Source: Aureimonas sp. AU20
Lineage (GTDB): Bacteria; Pseudomonadota; Alphaproteobacteria; Rhizobiales; Rhizobiaceae
Direction: 5' to 3'
Length of the DNA: 64,000 bases
Assembly (NCBI RefSeq): GCF_001442755.1
Contig: NZ_CP006369.1
Span: 248,001-312,000, forward strand
Part shown: positions 35,756-44,232 of the stretch, piece after piece
How the letters are laid out: each line of letters opens with the position of its first letter
Numbering within the stretch: the stretch's first letter is position 1
Program-made: the position numbers and the translations under genes
The notes under the pieces: generated by a model
The model's database searches: none
Seen by the model: the letters and a program-made list of their open reading frames with translations, nothing else
Told to the model about the DNA's origin: nothing

Positions 35756-36730
35756 ATGCACTTCAGGCAGTTCGATCTGAATCTCCTGCGCGTCTTCGAA
35801 GCCTTGTTCGAAGAGCGCAACGCCACCCTCGCCGGGCGTCGGCTTGGCCTCAGCCCCTCGGCGGTCAGCCACGCGACGGCGCGCCTGCGGGAGGCAGTGG
35901 GCGACCCGCTCTTCGTTCGCGTGCCGGGCAAGATGGTGCCGACCCAGCGCGCGCTGGAGATCGCCCCGGCGATTCTGGACATCCTGCGCCAGTTGCAGGA
36001 CGTTCTGGAAAACAGGGGGTTCGTCGCCGCCGAGAGCACGCGCGAGTTCGTGGTGGCCACGGTGCCCTACGTGTCTCTCGTGATCGTGCCGCCCCTTCTG
36101 CGCGTCTTGAGGGCCCATGCGCCCCATGTCCGGCTGCGGACCGTTCATCTCTCCGACCATTCGATGCGCGATCTTCAGAACGGCGATCTCGACGCGGTTC
36201 TGGTGCGCACGCGCGGCCAGCACGACGCCGTGGAGTGCCATGTCCTGTTCGAGGAAACGCTGGCCTGGGTGGTTCGGGCGGATCATCCCGCCATACGCGA
36301 CGGGCTCACCCACGAGCGGTTGCGAACCATCCCCTTCGCGCGAATTTCGTCGCCCGACCTTTGGACGCAGCAGATGGGCGAGCGAACCGGCTCGGCCTAT
36401 GTCGATCTCATCCATAGCGAACGGCAAGGCTGCGGGCCGGAGCCAGCCTGCGACCCCGCCGTCGTGGTGCCCGACAGCTTGAGTGCGCTCATGCTCGTTC
36501 TGGAAAGCGGCTTCACCGCGCTGCTGCCACGCCGCATCGCCACGCGCTCACTGCTGGCGCCCCAGTTGCGAACGCTCGAAACGGCCGCACAATCGCCGGC
36601 GGCTCAGATCGGCGCCTATGTCGCGACCCGCTCCAAGACAGACCCCGGCGTGGAATGGCTGCTGGCGCGGGTGCACGAGGCAGCCGAGATGACGGACGGG
36701 GTTCTCGCGTCGGAACTTGTCGCGGTTTGA
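35756..36730 (+). CDS. LysR-family transcriptional regulator (NodD/LinR-like)
   Basis: This 324-residue regulator has the N-terminal LysR helix-turn-helix (LLRVFEALFEERNATLAGRR, then LGLSPSAVSHATARLREAVGDPLFVR at about 27-53) and a C-terminal effector domain of the PBP2_Nod/LeuO subtype (REFVVATVPYVSLVIVPPLL near 98, DLDAVLVRTRGQHD near 145). The ATG at 35756 is preferred over the GTG at 35747. The likely target is the divergent VPGSDAAF gene or the regulator itself; the inducer is unknown. Confidence 0.88.
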   Translation: MHFRQFDLNLLRVFEALFEERNATLAGRRLGLSPSAVSHATARLREAVGDPLFVRVPGKMVPTQRALEIAPAILDILRQLQDVLENRGFVAAESTREFVVATVPYVSLVIVPPLLRVLRAHAPHVRLRTVHLSDHSMRDLQNGDLDAVLVRTRGQHDAVECHVLFEETLAWVVRADHPAIRDGLTHERLRTIPFARISSPDLWTQQMGERTGSAYVDLIHSERQGCGPEPACDPAVVVPDSLSALMLVLESGFTALLPRRIATRSLLAPQLRTLETAAQSPAAQIGAYVATRSKTDPGVEWLLARVHEAAEMTDGVLASELVAV

Positions 36731-36799
36731 GAAACTCTGCGTTGGCAGATGGTGAGTCTGCGTCGCGACACTGGCCAAACGGCATTCTCCGGATTAGAT

Positions 36800-36816
36800 T
36801 TAGCTAAGTTAGCTAA
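36800..36816. promoter_or_regulatory. double TTAGCTAA operator of the toxin-antitoxin operon
   Basis: Two copies of the self-complementary octamer TTAGCTAA (36800-36807 and 36809-36816) are separated by a single G, directly upstream of the AGGAGG ribosome binding site of the antitoxin gene at 36829. The AT-rich palindromes in the promoter/leader are the expected autoregulatory target of a Phd/VapB antitoxin. Confidence 0.65.
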
Positions 36817-36828
36817 TAGGAGGCTGGA

Positions 36829-37062
36829 ATGCAGGTGACGGTTCATGTTGCCAAGACGCAGCTCTCGAAACTGATCGAGGCCGCGATCGCCGGCGAGGAG
36901 GTCGTGATCGCCAAGGGCAAGCGCCCCGTGGCGAGGATCGTCCCCATTGCTCAAGGGCGCTTCACGATCGGCCTCCTGAAAGGGCAGTTCGCTGGCGAAG
37001 GCCCCGACTTCTTCGAACCCATGAGCGAGGACGAACTGGCGCTGTGGGAAGGGTCCACGTGA
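36829..37062 (+). CDS. Phd/VapB-type antitoxin
   Basis: This 77-residue antitoxin of the Phd/YefM family has an N-terminal DNA-binding fold with VHVAKTQLSKLIEAAIAGEEVVIAKGKRPVARIVP (residues 4-39 region, quoted in part: KTQLSKLIEA and VIAKGKRPVARI). An acidic, aromatic C-terminal toxin-binding tail follows (FFEPMSEDELALWE). Ribosome binding site AGGAGG is near ideal. The stop overlaps the toxin GTG start (GTGA at 37059-37062), so the pair is translationally coupled. The antitoxin should neutralise the PIN toxin and repress the operon through the TTAGCTAA repeats. Confidence 0.9.
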   Translation: MQVTVHVAKTQLSKLIEAAIAGEEVVIAKGKRPVARIVPIAQGRFTIGLLKGQFAGEGPDFFEPMSEDELALWEGST

Positions 37063-37460
37063 GGTCGGTTCTTCTCGATACGCATGCCTGGGCGTGGTCT
37101 CTGACGGGCGACGCGCGCCTGTCAGTCAGGGCCACGAGCGCCATGACGGAGGCCGAGACCGTGTTTGTCAGCGCGATTAGCCTGTTCGAGATCGGCCAGA
37201 AGGTGCGTCTCGGCAAATGGCCCGAGATGGAGCCGTTTCTTCACCGGCTGGTCGAGCTGGCCGAGGAACAAGGCGCCCGCCTCGTGCCCTTGTCGGCGGA
37301 GGCCAGCCTTCTGGCCGCCACGCTGCCCTGGGCGCACCGCGATCCCTTCGATCGGATCATCGGCGCGACGGCGATGGCCAAGGGATTGACTCTGGTGTCG
37401 GCCGACGCCGCCTTCGAAGGCCTTGCCGGAGAGCCGAAATGGCCCGGTCGGCTGTGGTGA
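37059..37460 (+). CDS. PIN-domain ribonuclease toxin (VapC-like)
   Basis: This 133-residue PIN protein has the four acidic active-site residues visible: Asp in LLDTHAWAW near the N-terminus, Glu in SAISLFEIGQK, Asp in HRDPFDRIIGATA and the final Asp in LVSADAAFE. The start is taken as the GTG at 37059, which overlaps the antitoxin stop; a GTG at 37044 would overlap more. The subgroup (DTHAWxW, common beside Phd-type antitoxins) usually cleaves RNA and halts translation when freed. All catalytic residues are intact, so the pair appears functional. Confidence 0.9.
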   Translation: MRSVLLDTHAWAWSLTGDARLSVRATSAMTEAETVFVSAISLFEIGQKVRLGKWPEMEPFLHRLVELAEEQGARLVPLSAEASLLAATLPWAHRDPFDRIIGATAMAKGLTLVSADAAFEGLAGEPKWPGRLW

Positions 37461-37577
37461 TTGCGGCGCTCTCGCGTCACCACTTCGATCTCCCAACCTG
37501 ACCCTTGCCCGCGCACCGTTGAGGGTCCCGAAAGAAGTATCGCTTACGATCATCTCGGAACGAGGATTGTGGGCGAG

Positions 37578-38396
37578 ATGACGTTGAGCTTGGCGAATCT
37601 GACCGCGATCCGCAGCCGCCGGGAGATGCGGATCAAGATCGCGATCGCGACCTTCGGGATCGTTGCCGTGACGGACGGTGTCGATGCGCTCGTCAACCTC
37701 TACACGCAGCCCGACCGGCTCTGGCCTTCCTTCGTTCAAACGACCCTTGTCGCGGCGGCCATGTCGCTTCTGTTTCTCTGGCTGCTGGCGCGGTCGAACC
37801 TGCGCCTGTTCGAACTGAAGGAGCGCTTCGAGGCGCTGGCTCTGACCGACATCCAGACCGGTCTCCTCAACCGGCGCGGCTTCTTCGCCCGCCTCGACAA
37901 GGCGAGAACCGCCGGTGCCGACCTCACGCTCGGCGTGGTCGACGTCGATCATTTCAAGCGGATCAACGACACCTACGGGCATCTCGTCGGCGACTACGTC
38001 ATCGCCGAGATCGGGCGCCTGCTGAACGACGCGCTGAAGGACCCGCATTTCGTCGGGCGCGTGGGCGGCGAGGAGTTCGCGGTCGCCCTGAGCGGCATGA
38101 CGCCGAACGAGGCACTCCTGACGGGGGACCGGTTGCGGGGCAAGCTCTCCGAGATCGGCGGACCGCCGCTTCCCGCCAATCTCACGGTGACGGCGAGCAT
38201 CGGCCTGGCGCACATGGGAGAGGAGGAGAGCATGATCTCCTACGCGCGCGCCGACCGCGCGCTCTACGACGCCAAGCACAGCGGCCGAGACGTCACCATC
38301 AGCGCCGATCTGGAAACGGGCGGCAACATCGTTCGAATGCCGCTCGCCGCCCGTGCGCCGAGCCCGGCCCAGGCGGAGTGCGCGACGGGCCAGTGA
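37578..38396 (+). CDS. membrane-anchored GGDEF diguanylate cyclase
   Basis: This 272-residue inner-membrane protein has two hydrophobic helices (about 23-42 and 53-75) with a short connecting loop, then a GGDEF domain from about 95. The active site reads GRVGGEEFAVAL, a competent GG(D/E)EF, with DVDHFKRINDTYGH upstream as expected for the metal and substrate site. The inhibitory I-site RxxD expected five residues before GGEEF is missing (LKDPHF instead). It probably makes cyclic-di-GMP without classical product inhibition. ATG 37578 is chosen because the longer frame contains no coding-like N-terminus. Confidence 0.85.
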   Translation: MTLSLANLTAIRSRREMRIKIAIATFGIVAVTDGVDALVNLYTQPDRLWPSFVQTTLVAAAMSLLFLWLLARSNLRLFELKERFEALALTDIQTGLLNRRGFFARLDKARTAGADLTLGVVDVDHFKRINDTYGHLVGDYVIAEIGRLLNDALKDPHFVGRVGGEEFAVALSGMTPNEALLTGDRLRGKLSEIGGPPLPANLTVTASIGLAHMGEEESMISYARADRALYDAKHSGRDVTISADLETGGNIVRMPLAARAPSPAQAECATGQ

Positions 38397-38540
38397 CAGT
38401 GCGGGCGCGGTCGATGTGAGGCGAAGCGAGGAATTCCGGAACGAAGGGATCGATAGCAGGCGAAAGCTTGAGTCCGCGCGGGGTTGGAACGGAAGAGTCG
38501 GGCGAGGCTTTCTGTCATCCAACGCCTTAAAGGACTTGTT

Positions 38541-39617
38541 ATGACGCGCGTGTCCCGCCTCGCCCTGGCTCTCGCCACGGCCACCCTGCTTTCGACCGCA
38601 GCCCTTGCCCAAACCGCCGCCCCGGCCCCCGCAGCCGACGCCTCGAAGCCCATGGCGCAGCCCGCCCCCGAGATGAAGGCCGTTCTCGACAAGCTGACCG
38701 CGCTCGGCGCCAAGCCTATCGGCACGCAGTCTGTCGAGGAAACCCGCAAAGGGCCGACCCCCGCCGACGCCGCCATGGCGGTGATGAAGGAAAAGGGCAT
38801 CCAGCCCGACGCCGCGTTCAAGGCCGTGAAGACCCGCGACCTGACGATCCCCGGCGCCAGCGGCCCGATCCCGGTTCGCATCTACACGCCGGAGGGCACC
38901 GGCCCATTCCCGATCGTCGTCTACTTCCATGGCGGCGGCTGGGTGATCGCCGATATCGACACCTACGACGCCTCGGCGCGCGGCATCGCGGCCGGCGCCA
39001 AGGCCGTGGTGGTCTCGGCCGACTATCGCCACGCGCCCGAGCACAAGTTCCCCGCCGCGCATGAGGACGCGAACGCGGCCTATAAATGGGCGATCGAGAA
39101 CTCCGGCTCCTTCAACGGCGATGCGAAGAAGGTCGCGCTCGTGGGCGAGAGCGCCGGCGGCAATCTCGCGGCCAATGTCGCCATCACCGCGCGCGACCAG
39201 AAGCTGACCGCGCCGCTGGCCGAGGTGCTGGTCTATCCCGTCGCCGGCAAGGACATGACGACGCCGTCCTATGTCGAGAACGCCGAGGCCATGCCCCTGT
39301 CGAAGAAGGCGATGGAGTGGTTCGTCTCGAACGTCTTCGAGTCCAAGCAGCAGGCCGCCGACCCGCGCCTCGATCTCGTGAACCGCTCCGACCTCGCGGG
39401 CCTTCCGCCCACGACGATCATCAATGCCGAGATCGACCCGCTCCGCTCGGAAGGCGAAATGCTGGCCGGGAAGCTGAAGGCGGCAGGCGTTGCGACCGAG
39501 CAGAAGACCTATGCGGGCGTGACGCACGAGTTCTTCGGCATGGCGGCCGTGGTGCCCCAGGCCAAAGACGCGACCGCAATGGCCGTCGCCGCGCTGACCA
39601 AGGCCTTCGCGAACTAA
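38541..39617 (+). CDS. secreted alpha/beta-hydrolase, HSL-family esterase
   Basis: This 358-residue exported hydrolase has a signal peptide (1-23, ending ALA-QT) followed by an Ala/Pro-rich linker to about 40. The hormone-sensitive-lipase family oxyanion motif HGGGW is near 132, the nucleophile motif GESAGGN near 202, and the catalytic Asp and His likely lie in NAEIDPLRSEG near 297 and VTHEFFGMA near 328. The ATG at 38541 follows AAAGGA. It is probably a periplasmic or outer-membrane-associated carboxylesterase. It stands alone and converges with the sugar transporter operon. Confidence 0.9.
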   Translation: MTRVSRLALALATATLLSTAALAQTAAPAPAADASKPMAQPAPEMKAVLDKLTALGAKPIGTQSVEETRKGPTPADAAMAVMKEKGIQPDAAFKAVKTRDLTIPGASGPIPVRIYTPEGTGPFPIVVYFHGGGWVIADIDTYDASARGIAAGAKAVVVSADYRHAPEHKFPAAHEDANAAYKWAIENSGSFNGDAKKVALVGESAGGNLAANVAITARDQKLTAPLAEVLVYPVAGKDMTTPSYVENAEAMPLSKKAMEWFVSNVFESKQQAADPRLDLVNRSDLAGLPPTTIINAEIDPLRSEGEMLAGKLKAAGVATEQKTYAGVTHEFFGMAAVVPQAKDATAMAVAALTKAFAN

Positions 39618-39698
39618 GCGCGCACCAAGCCCGAACTATTGGCGCCGCCGGCATCGGACCGATGTCGGCGGCGTTTCCGATCGCCCACGGACACGTTC

Positions 39699-40793
39699 TC
39701 ACAAGGCCCGAAGATCGATCCGCTCTTGGCTCTCCCGGTCGAAGACGTGGATGGCCGGGATGTCGATCCGCAGGTGAATTCGCTCGTCGGCGATGTGAAC
39801 CCGCCGTTCGGCCAGCGACACGACGAGGGTCTGTTCGCCCGCGCGCACCTTGAGGAAGCTGGCGCTGCCGGTGGATTCCAGCGTCTCCACACGCGCCTCG
39901 AACGCATCGGGTTCGCCCGATGCCGCGATCTTCAGATGCTCGGGCCGCAGGCCGAGCGTGACGCGCTGGCCGGGCTGCGCCTTCCCGCCCAGCGCAAGCG
40001 TCAGTCCGCCATCCTCGGCTCTGGCCCGCGCGCCCGTGTCGTCCACCACGGCAGGAACGAAGTTCATGGCGGGCGAGCCGATGAAGCCGGCGACGAAAAT
40101 GTTGGCCGGGCGGTCGTAGAGATCGAGCGGCGCGCCCTGCTGCTCCACCACGCCGGCGCGCAGGATCACGATATGGTCGGCCATGGTCATGGCCTCGATC
40201 TGGTCGTGCGTGACGTAGATCGAGGTCGCGCCGAGCCGGTCGTGCAGCTTGCGGATCTCGCCCCGCATGTGAACGCGGAGCGCCGCGTCGAGATTGGACA
40301 GCGGCTCGTCGAACAGGAAGACCTTGGGATCACGCACGATGGCGCGGCCCATCGCGACGCGCTGGCGCTGGCCGCCCGACAGCTCGCGCGGCAGGCGGTC
40401 GAGCAGCCCGGTCAGGCCCAGCGTCTCGGCGGCCTTGCGCGTGGCCGCCGCGATTTCCTGCTTGGCGCGGCCGCGCAGGCGTAGCGCGTAGCTCATGTTG
40501 TCGGCCACCGACATGTGGGGATAGAGCGCGTAGGACTGGAACACCATGGCCACGTCCCGCTGGCGCGGCGGGCGCTTGGCGACGCTCTCTCCCGCGATGC
40601 GGATGTCGCCCGACGACACGGTCTCCAGGCCCGCCAGGGTCCGCAGGAGCGTCGATTTTCCGCAGCCCGACGGCCCGACAAGGGCGACGAACGTGCCGGG
40701 CGCGACCTTCACGTCGATGTCGTGCAGCGCATGAAAGGTGCCGTAATGCTTGTTCAGCCGATCGATCTCGATCTGATAGGCGGGAGAGGACAT
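39699..40793 (-). CDS. sugar ABC transporter ATPase (MalK/UgpC type)
   Basis: This 364-residue ATPase has GPSGCGKST, LSGGQRQRVAMGRAI, VFLFDEPLSNLDA and YVTHDQIEAMTMAD in order, then a C-terminal MOI/TOBE domain of about 120 residues. It is the last gene of the minus-strand carbohydrate operon, 8 bp after the second permease. Such ATPases can serve several CUT1-type importers in a cell. Confidence 0.92.
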   Translation of the reverse strand: MSSPAYQIEIDRLNKHYGTFHALHDIDVKVAPGTFVALVGPSGCGKSTLLRTLAGLETVSSGDIRIAGESVAKRPPRQRDVAMVFQSYALYPHMSVADNMSYALRLRGRAKQEIAAATRKAAETLGLTGLLDRLPRELSGGQRQRVAMGRAIVRDPKVFLFDEPLSNLDAALRVHMRGEIRKLHDRLGATSIYVTHDQIEAMTMADHIVILRAGVVEQQGAPLDLYDRPANIFVAGFIGSPAMNFVPAVVDDTGARARAEDGGLTLALGGKAQPGQRVTLGLRPEHLKIAASGEPDAFEARVETLESTGSASFLKVRAGEQTLVVSLAERRVHIADERIHLRIDIPAIHVFDRESQERIDLRAL

Positions 40794-40801
40794 GGACGGC
40801 C

Positions 40802-41614
40802 TCACTTCAGTGCGCCGGCGGTCAGGCCGCTGACGATGCGTTTCTGGAGGAAGATGAAGACGATGAGGACGGGGGTCACATACAGGGCGGAGTAGGCCAT
40901 GACCCCGGTCCAGTCGCTGGCGTTTGGGCCCATGAAGCCCTGCAGCCCCACGGTCGCTGTCTGCAGCGGCTCCTGCGCGATCAACGAGCGGGCATAGACA
41001 TACTCGCCGAAGGACTGGAGGAAGACGAGCACGGAGGAGATCAGGATGCCGTTTCGCGCCAGCGGCAGCGCGATCAGGAAGAAGGCGCCGACGCGCGAGT
41101 TTCCGTCGACCAGCGAGGCCTCCTCCAGCTCGCGCGGCACCTGCACGAAGCTCGCCCGGCACAGGACGATGTAGAGCGGCAGAACCTTGGCCGCCTGGGC
41201 CAGGATTACGGCCAGCCGGGGCGTGGCGAGAAGGCCGAACTGGCTGAAGGCGACGAAGATGGGCGTGACCATCAGCGAGGACGGAAGCGCCTGCATCATC
41301 AGGATGGCGAAGAGCGAGACCTCCACCAACCGCCCGCGCAGCCGGGCCAGCGCATAGGCGCAGCCCGTACCGAACAGGATCACCACGACCGTCGTGCCGC
41401 TCGCCACCAGAAGCGAGTTCCAGATGTAGCGGCCGACATTGGTCGTCTCCAGAACCCGCAGCACGTTCCATTGCGGATCGCTGGGCCAGAAGGTCGGCGG
41501 AGAGAGGAATATTTCCGTGCCGCCTTTGAAAGCGGTGAGATACATCCAGTAGAGCGGAAAGAGGTAGAGCGCGGTGATCGTCATGCCGATCACGCAGAGG
41601 ATCTTGCGTTTCAC
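40802..41614 (-). CDS. sugar ABC transporter permease (MalG type)
   Basis: This 270-residue CUT1 permease has six predicted helices and the EAA loop EEASLVDGNSRVGAFFLIALPL near 180-201. The start is placed at GTG 41614 (VKRKILC), just after the previous permease's stop at 41629, because the first in-frame ATG (41584) would cut into the first helix. It partners with the MalF-type permease encoded upstream. Confidence 0.9.
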   Translation of the reverse strand: MKRKILCVIGMTITALYLFPLYWMYLTAFKGGTEIFLSPPTFWPSDPQWNVLRVLETTNVGRYIWNSLLVASGTTVVVILFGTGCAYALARLRGRLVEVSLFAILMMQALPSSLMVTPIFVAFSQFGLLATPRLAVILAQAAKVLPLYIVLCRASFVQVPRELEEASLVDGNSRVGAFFLIALPLARNGILISSVLVFLQSFGEYVYARSLIAQEPLQTATVGLQGFMGPNASDWTGVMAYSALYVTPVLIVFIFLQKRIVSGLTAGALK

Positions 41615-41628
41615 GTCTTGCCCCGCGG

Positions 41629-42531
41629 TTAGAACGATTGTTCGTGGCGGGTCGAGCGCGTGTAGAGCGCAGCGACGAGGATCACGAAGCTCATCATCAG
41701 CACCGCCACGGTGCCGCCGAGCGAGATTTCGTAGGTCTGGAAGGACAGCTGCCAGGACCAGTACTGCGCGACGTTGGAACTGTTGGACGGGCCGCCCTGC
41801 GTCAACGCCGCCACGAGGTCGAACTGTTGCAGCGTGAAGATCGTGCCGAGCGAGATCACCGCGCCGAGCGGCGCGCGCATCAGCGGCAGCGTGATGGAGA
41901 CGAAGCGGCGGACCGGACCGGCCCCGTCGAGATCGGCGGCCTCGTAGATGTCGCGCGGGATCGCCGCGAGCCCGACCGACAGGAGAAGCATGTTGAAGGG
42001 CACGCCCAGCCAGATATTGGCGATGACTATGGCATAGAGCGCGACGGAGGGGTCGGAGAGCCAGAAGATGCGCCCGTCGATCGCCCCCACCGACTGGAGG
42101 AAGGCGTTGAGCACGCCGTAGTCGCCCGCGAAGATCCATTTCCAGATCGCGCCGACGACGAGGGCCGGCATGATCCAGCCGGCCAGAAACAGCCCGCGCA
42201 TGGTGGAGGCACCGGGAAAATCCTGCGCGAAGAAAAGCGCCAGCGCGAAGCCGATCGTCAGCTGGAAGAGAACCGACAGAACCACGAAGATCGCCGTGTT
42301 GAGAAGAACGGTGCGGGCCAGCGGACGCGACAAGATGTCGGCATAGTTCATCAGTCCGACGAAGGGGCGGTCGAACGAGGCCAGCGTGAACAGGTCGACG
42401 CTCTGGAACGACATCACGACCGTGTAGATGATCGGAAAGAGCGAGAAGACCGCGAGATAGGCGAGCGCCAGTCCGACCAGGAGCCGGTCGAAGCCCGCTC
42501 CGTCCCGCAGGCTGCCGAGAAACCCGTTCAT
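41629..42531 (-). CDS. sugar ABC transporter permease (MalF type)
   Basis: This 300-residue CUT1 permease has about six helices, beginning LLVGLALAYLAVFSLFPIIY. The EAA loop YEAADLDGAGPVRRFVSITLPL lies near 200-221. The ATG at 42531 has AGGAGAG at good spacing. It is separated from the binding-protein gene by 376 bp containing two stem-loops, an unusually long gap for such an operon. Confidence 0.9.
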   Translation of the reverse strand: MNGFLGSLRDGAGFDRLLVGLALAYLAVFSLFPIIYTVVMSFQSVDLFTLASFDRPFVGLMNYADILSRPLARTVLLNTAIFVVLSVLFQLTIGFALALFFAQDFPGASTMRGLFLAGWIMPALVVGAIWKWIFAGDYGVLNAFLQSVGAIDGRIFWLSDPSVALYAIVIANIWLGVPFNMLLLSVGLAAIPRDIYEAADLDGAGPVRRFVSITLPLMRAPLGAVISLGTIFTLQQFDLVAALTQGGPSNSSNVAQYWSWQLSFQTYEISLGGTVAVLMMSFVILVAALYTRSTRHEQSF

Positions 42532-42634
42532 GGGCAAGCTCTCCTGTTGATAGAAGGCCTAACAAACCCGCCGCGCGGCGGATGGTCGAGGCGTTTTCGT
42601 TCGGGACGATATGTCGGCATCCTGGGTCAGGATT

Positions 42635-42658
42635 ACCGGGGTCGGGTGCCCCGGTTTT
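42635..42658 (+). terminator. hairpin with T-run, read on plus strand
   Basis: ACCGGGG and CCCCGGT form a 7-bp stem with a 7-nt loop followed by TTT on the plus strand. No plus-strand gene ends nearby, so its role as a plus-strand terminator is unclear; it might stop antisense transcription running towards the binding-protein gene. On the minus strand it would be a plain hairpin about 100 bp before the permease start. Confidence 0.45.
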
Positions 42659-42865
42659 ATGTCCTGTCATATCGGCGGAAAAGCTTGAGCTGGACCTGAA
42701 CTGCGCTTCTTTTGGGGAGCCAACATCCCTCGCCCATTCTCCGCCCCGCCCGTCTTGTCAGGGTTCTGAAGCGCGACGAGGGGCCGATGCGCGTCCGCAG
42801 CAGCGGCGTCAGCGGAAAGACCCTGTCGGCCGACCCGCAGGGGTCCGTCCCGCGCTTTGAGGTGA

Positions 42866-42898
42866 GCAGGCGACCCCGCAAGCGAGGGAGCCGCCTGC
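42866..42898 (-). other. stem-loop 3' of binding-protein gene
   Basis: GCAGGCG (42866-42872) and CGCCTGC (42892-42898) form a perfect 7-bp stem with a 19-nt loop, 9 bp after the binding-protein stop on the minus strand and no T-run. It occupies the same relative position as the hairpins after the other binding-protein genes. The rest of the 42532-42907 gap holds no supported gene. Confidence 0.5.
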
Positions 42899-42907
42899 CG
42901 TCTTGCC

Positions 42908-44116
42908 TCAGCGGGCGAGGATCGCGTCGATCGAGGCCTGAGCGCCGTCGAGCGCCGCCTGCGGGGTGGACTGGCCGGTGAGCGAGGCCTGCACGGCGGT
43001 GTAGATCGCCTTGGAGATCTGCGGCCATTGCGGGCTCGGACCGCGCGTACGCGCGTATTTCATGCTTTCCTCGAAGACGGCGTAGATCGCCGGCTGCTTG
43101 GGGTTCGTCACCTCGACCTTGGACGCCGGCAAGTAGCCGAATTCGTTCCAGACGCGGGGCATCTGGCTGACCATGTATTCCAGGAAGCGGAAGGCCTCGG
43201 CCTGGTGGGCGCTGCCCTTCAGGATGACGTTGTCGCCCTCGCCGAGCGCGGAGGCGCGTTCCGCGCCATCCTTGGGAATGGGCAGGAGCGCGGCGCGGTA
43301 GTCGAACTTGGCGTCCTTGGCCATGCGGGGCAATTCCCAGGGGCCGGAGATCACCATGGCCGCGTTGCCGGCGTTGAACGTGGCGGTGGAATCGTATTGG
43401 CTGCGGATCAGCGTGTCGGGCGAGGCCAGCTTTTCGGCCAGCAGCTTGCCCCAGAAGTCGAGCACTTCGACGCCCGCCGGTCCGTTCACCTTGTCGAAGC
43501 TGCCGCCCGCCATCTGGAGCCAGGGCAGGAACTGGAACGTGCCCTCTTCCGAGCCGACCGCCGAGAAGGCGAGGCCGTAGACGTTCTTGGCCGGATCGCT
43601 CAGCGCCTTGGCGGCGGCGTGGAGTTCGTCCCAGGTCCGGGGTGGCTTGTCCGGGTCGAGGCCCTTGGCCTTGAACATATCGGCATTGTAGTAGAGCGCG
43701 AGCGTGTTGGCGCCGCGCGGAATGCCGTAGATCCCGTCCTTGTAGGTCGCGGCCGCGCGCGGGCCGGGATAAATGTCGTCGAGCTTCACGATCTTCGAGC
43801 CGTCGATCATGGGCTTCAGGTCGGCCAGAACGCCCTTGGAGGCCAGCAGCGCGATATCGGGGTTGTCGATATAGGTGACGTCCGGCGCGCTGCCGGTCGC
43901 CACGGCCCGCGCGAGGTCGTTCACCACGTCGGGGAACTGGACCACTTTCACGTTGATGCGGATGTCCGGGTTGGCCTTCTCGAACTCGCGGGCCATGGTC
44001 TCGTGATAGTCTTGCGGATTGACGGTCCAGACTTCGAGCGTCACGGGCTCGGCCCGCGCGGCGAGCGTCGAGACCATCAAGGCTCCAAGAGCCAAGATTG
44101 CGGACAGGCGTTTCAT
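42908..44116 (-). CDS. sugar ABC transporter binding protein (CUT1, MalE-like)
   Basis: This 402-residue extracellular solute-binding protein family 1 member has a signal peptide at 1-22 (ending ARA-EP). Mature features include LEVWTVNPQDYHETMAREFEKANP at about 27-50 (quoted in part: EVWTVNPQDY and FEKANPDI), GSAPDVTYIDNPDIA, YGIPRGANTLALYYN and MVISGPWELPRMA. These are typical of oligosaccharide or sugar-alcohol binding proteins. The ATG at 44116 has GAGGAGGAA. Adjacent isomerase and dehydrogenase genes suggest a modified sugar or cyclitol ligand, not identified. Confidence 0.9.
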   Translation of the reverse strand: MKRLSAILALGALMVSTLAARAEPVTLEVWTVNPQDYHETMAREFEKANPDIRINVKVVQFPDVVNDLARAVATGSAPDVTYIDNPDIALLASKGVLADLKPMIDGSKIVKLDDIYPGPRAAATYKDGIYGIPRGANTLALYYNADMFKAKGLDPDKPPRTWDELHAAAKALSDPAKNVYGLAFSAVGSEEGTFQFLPWLQMAGGSFDKVNGPAGVEVLDFWGKLLAEKLASPDTLIRSQYDSTATFNAGNAAMVISGPWELPRMAKDAKFDYRAALLPIPKDGAERASALGEGDNVILKGSAHQAEAFRFLEYMVSQMPRVWNEFGYLPASKVEVTNPKQPAIYAVFEESMKYARTRGPSPQWPQISKAIYTAVQASLTGQSTPQAALDGAQASIDAILAR

Positions 44117-44232
44117 CGGGTTCCTCCTCTATTGACGGTTTCGGGCGGCGCGGTTGGCTCCGCGCTCACGTGTTTTGAACCTACCTCACGCACCGGCCGC
44201 AGCGCAGACCCGAGCGGCCGACACCTCGATTT

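Noticed and set aside
36513..36785. Possible minus-strand small gene opposite the end of the LysR gene
   Set aside because: The frame lies almost entirely within the LysR coding region, has no motif and is Arg/Pro-rich.
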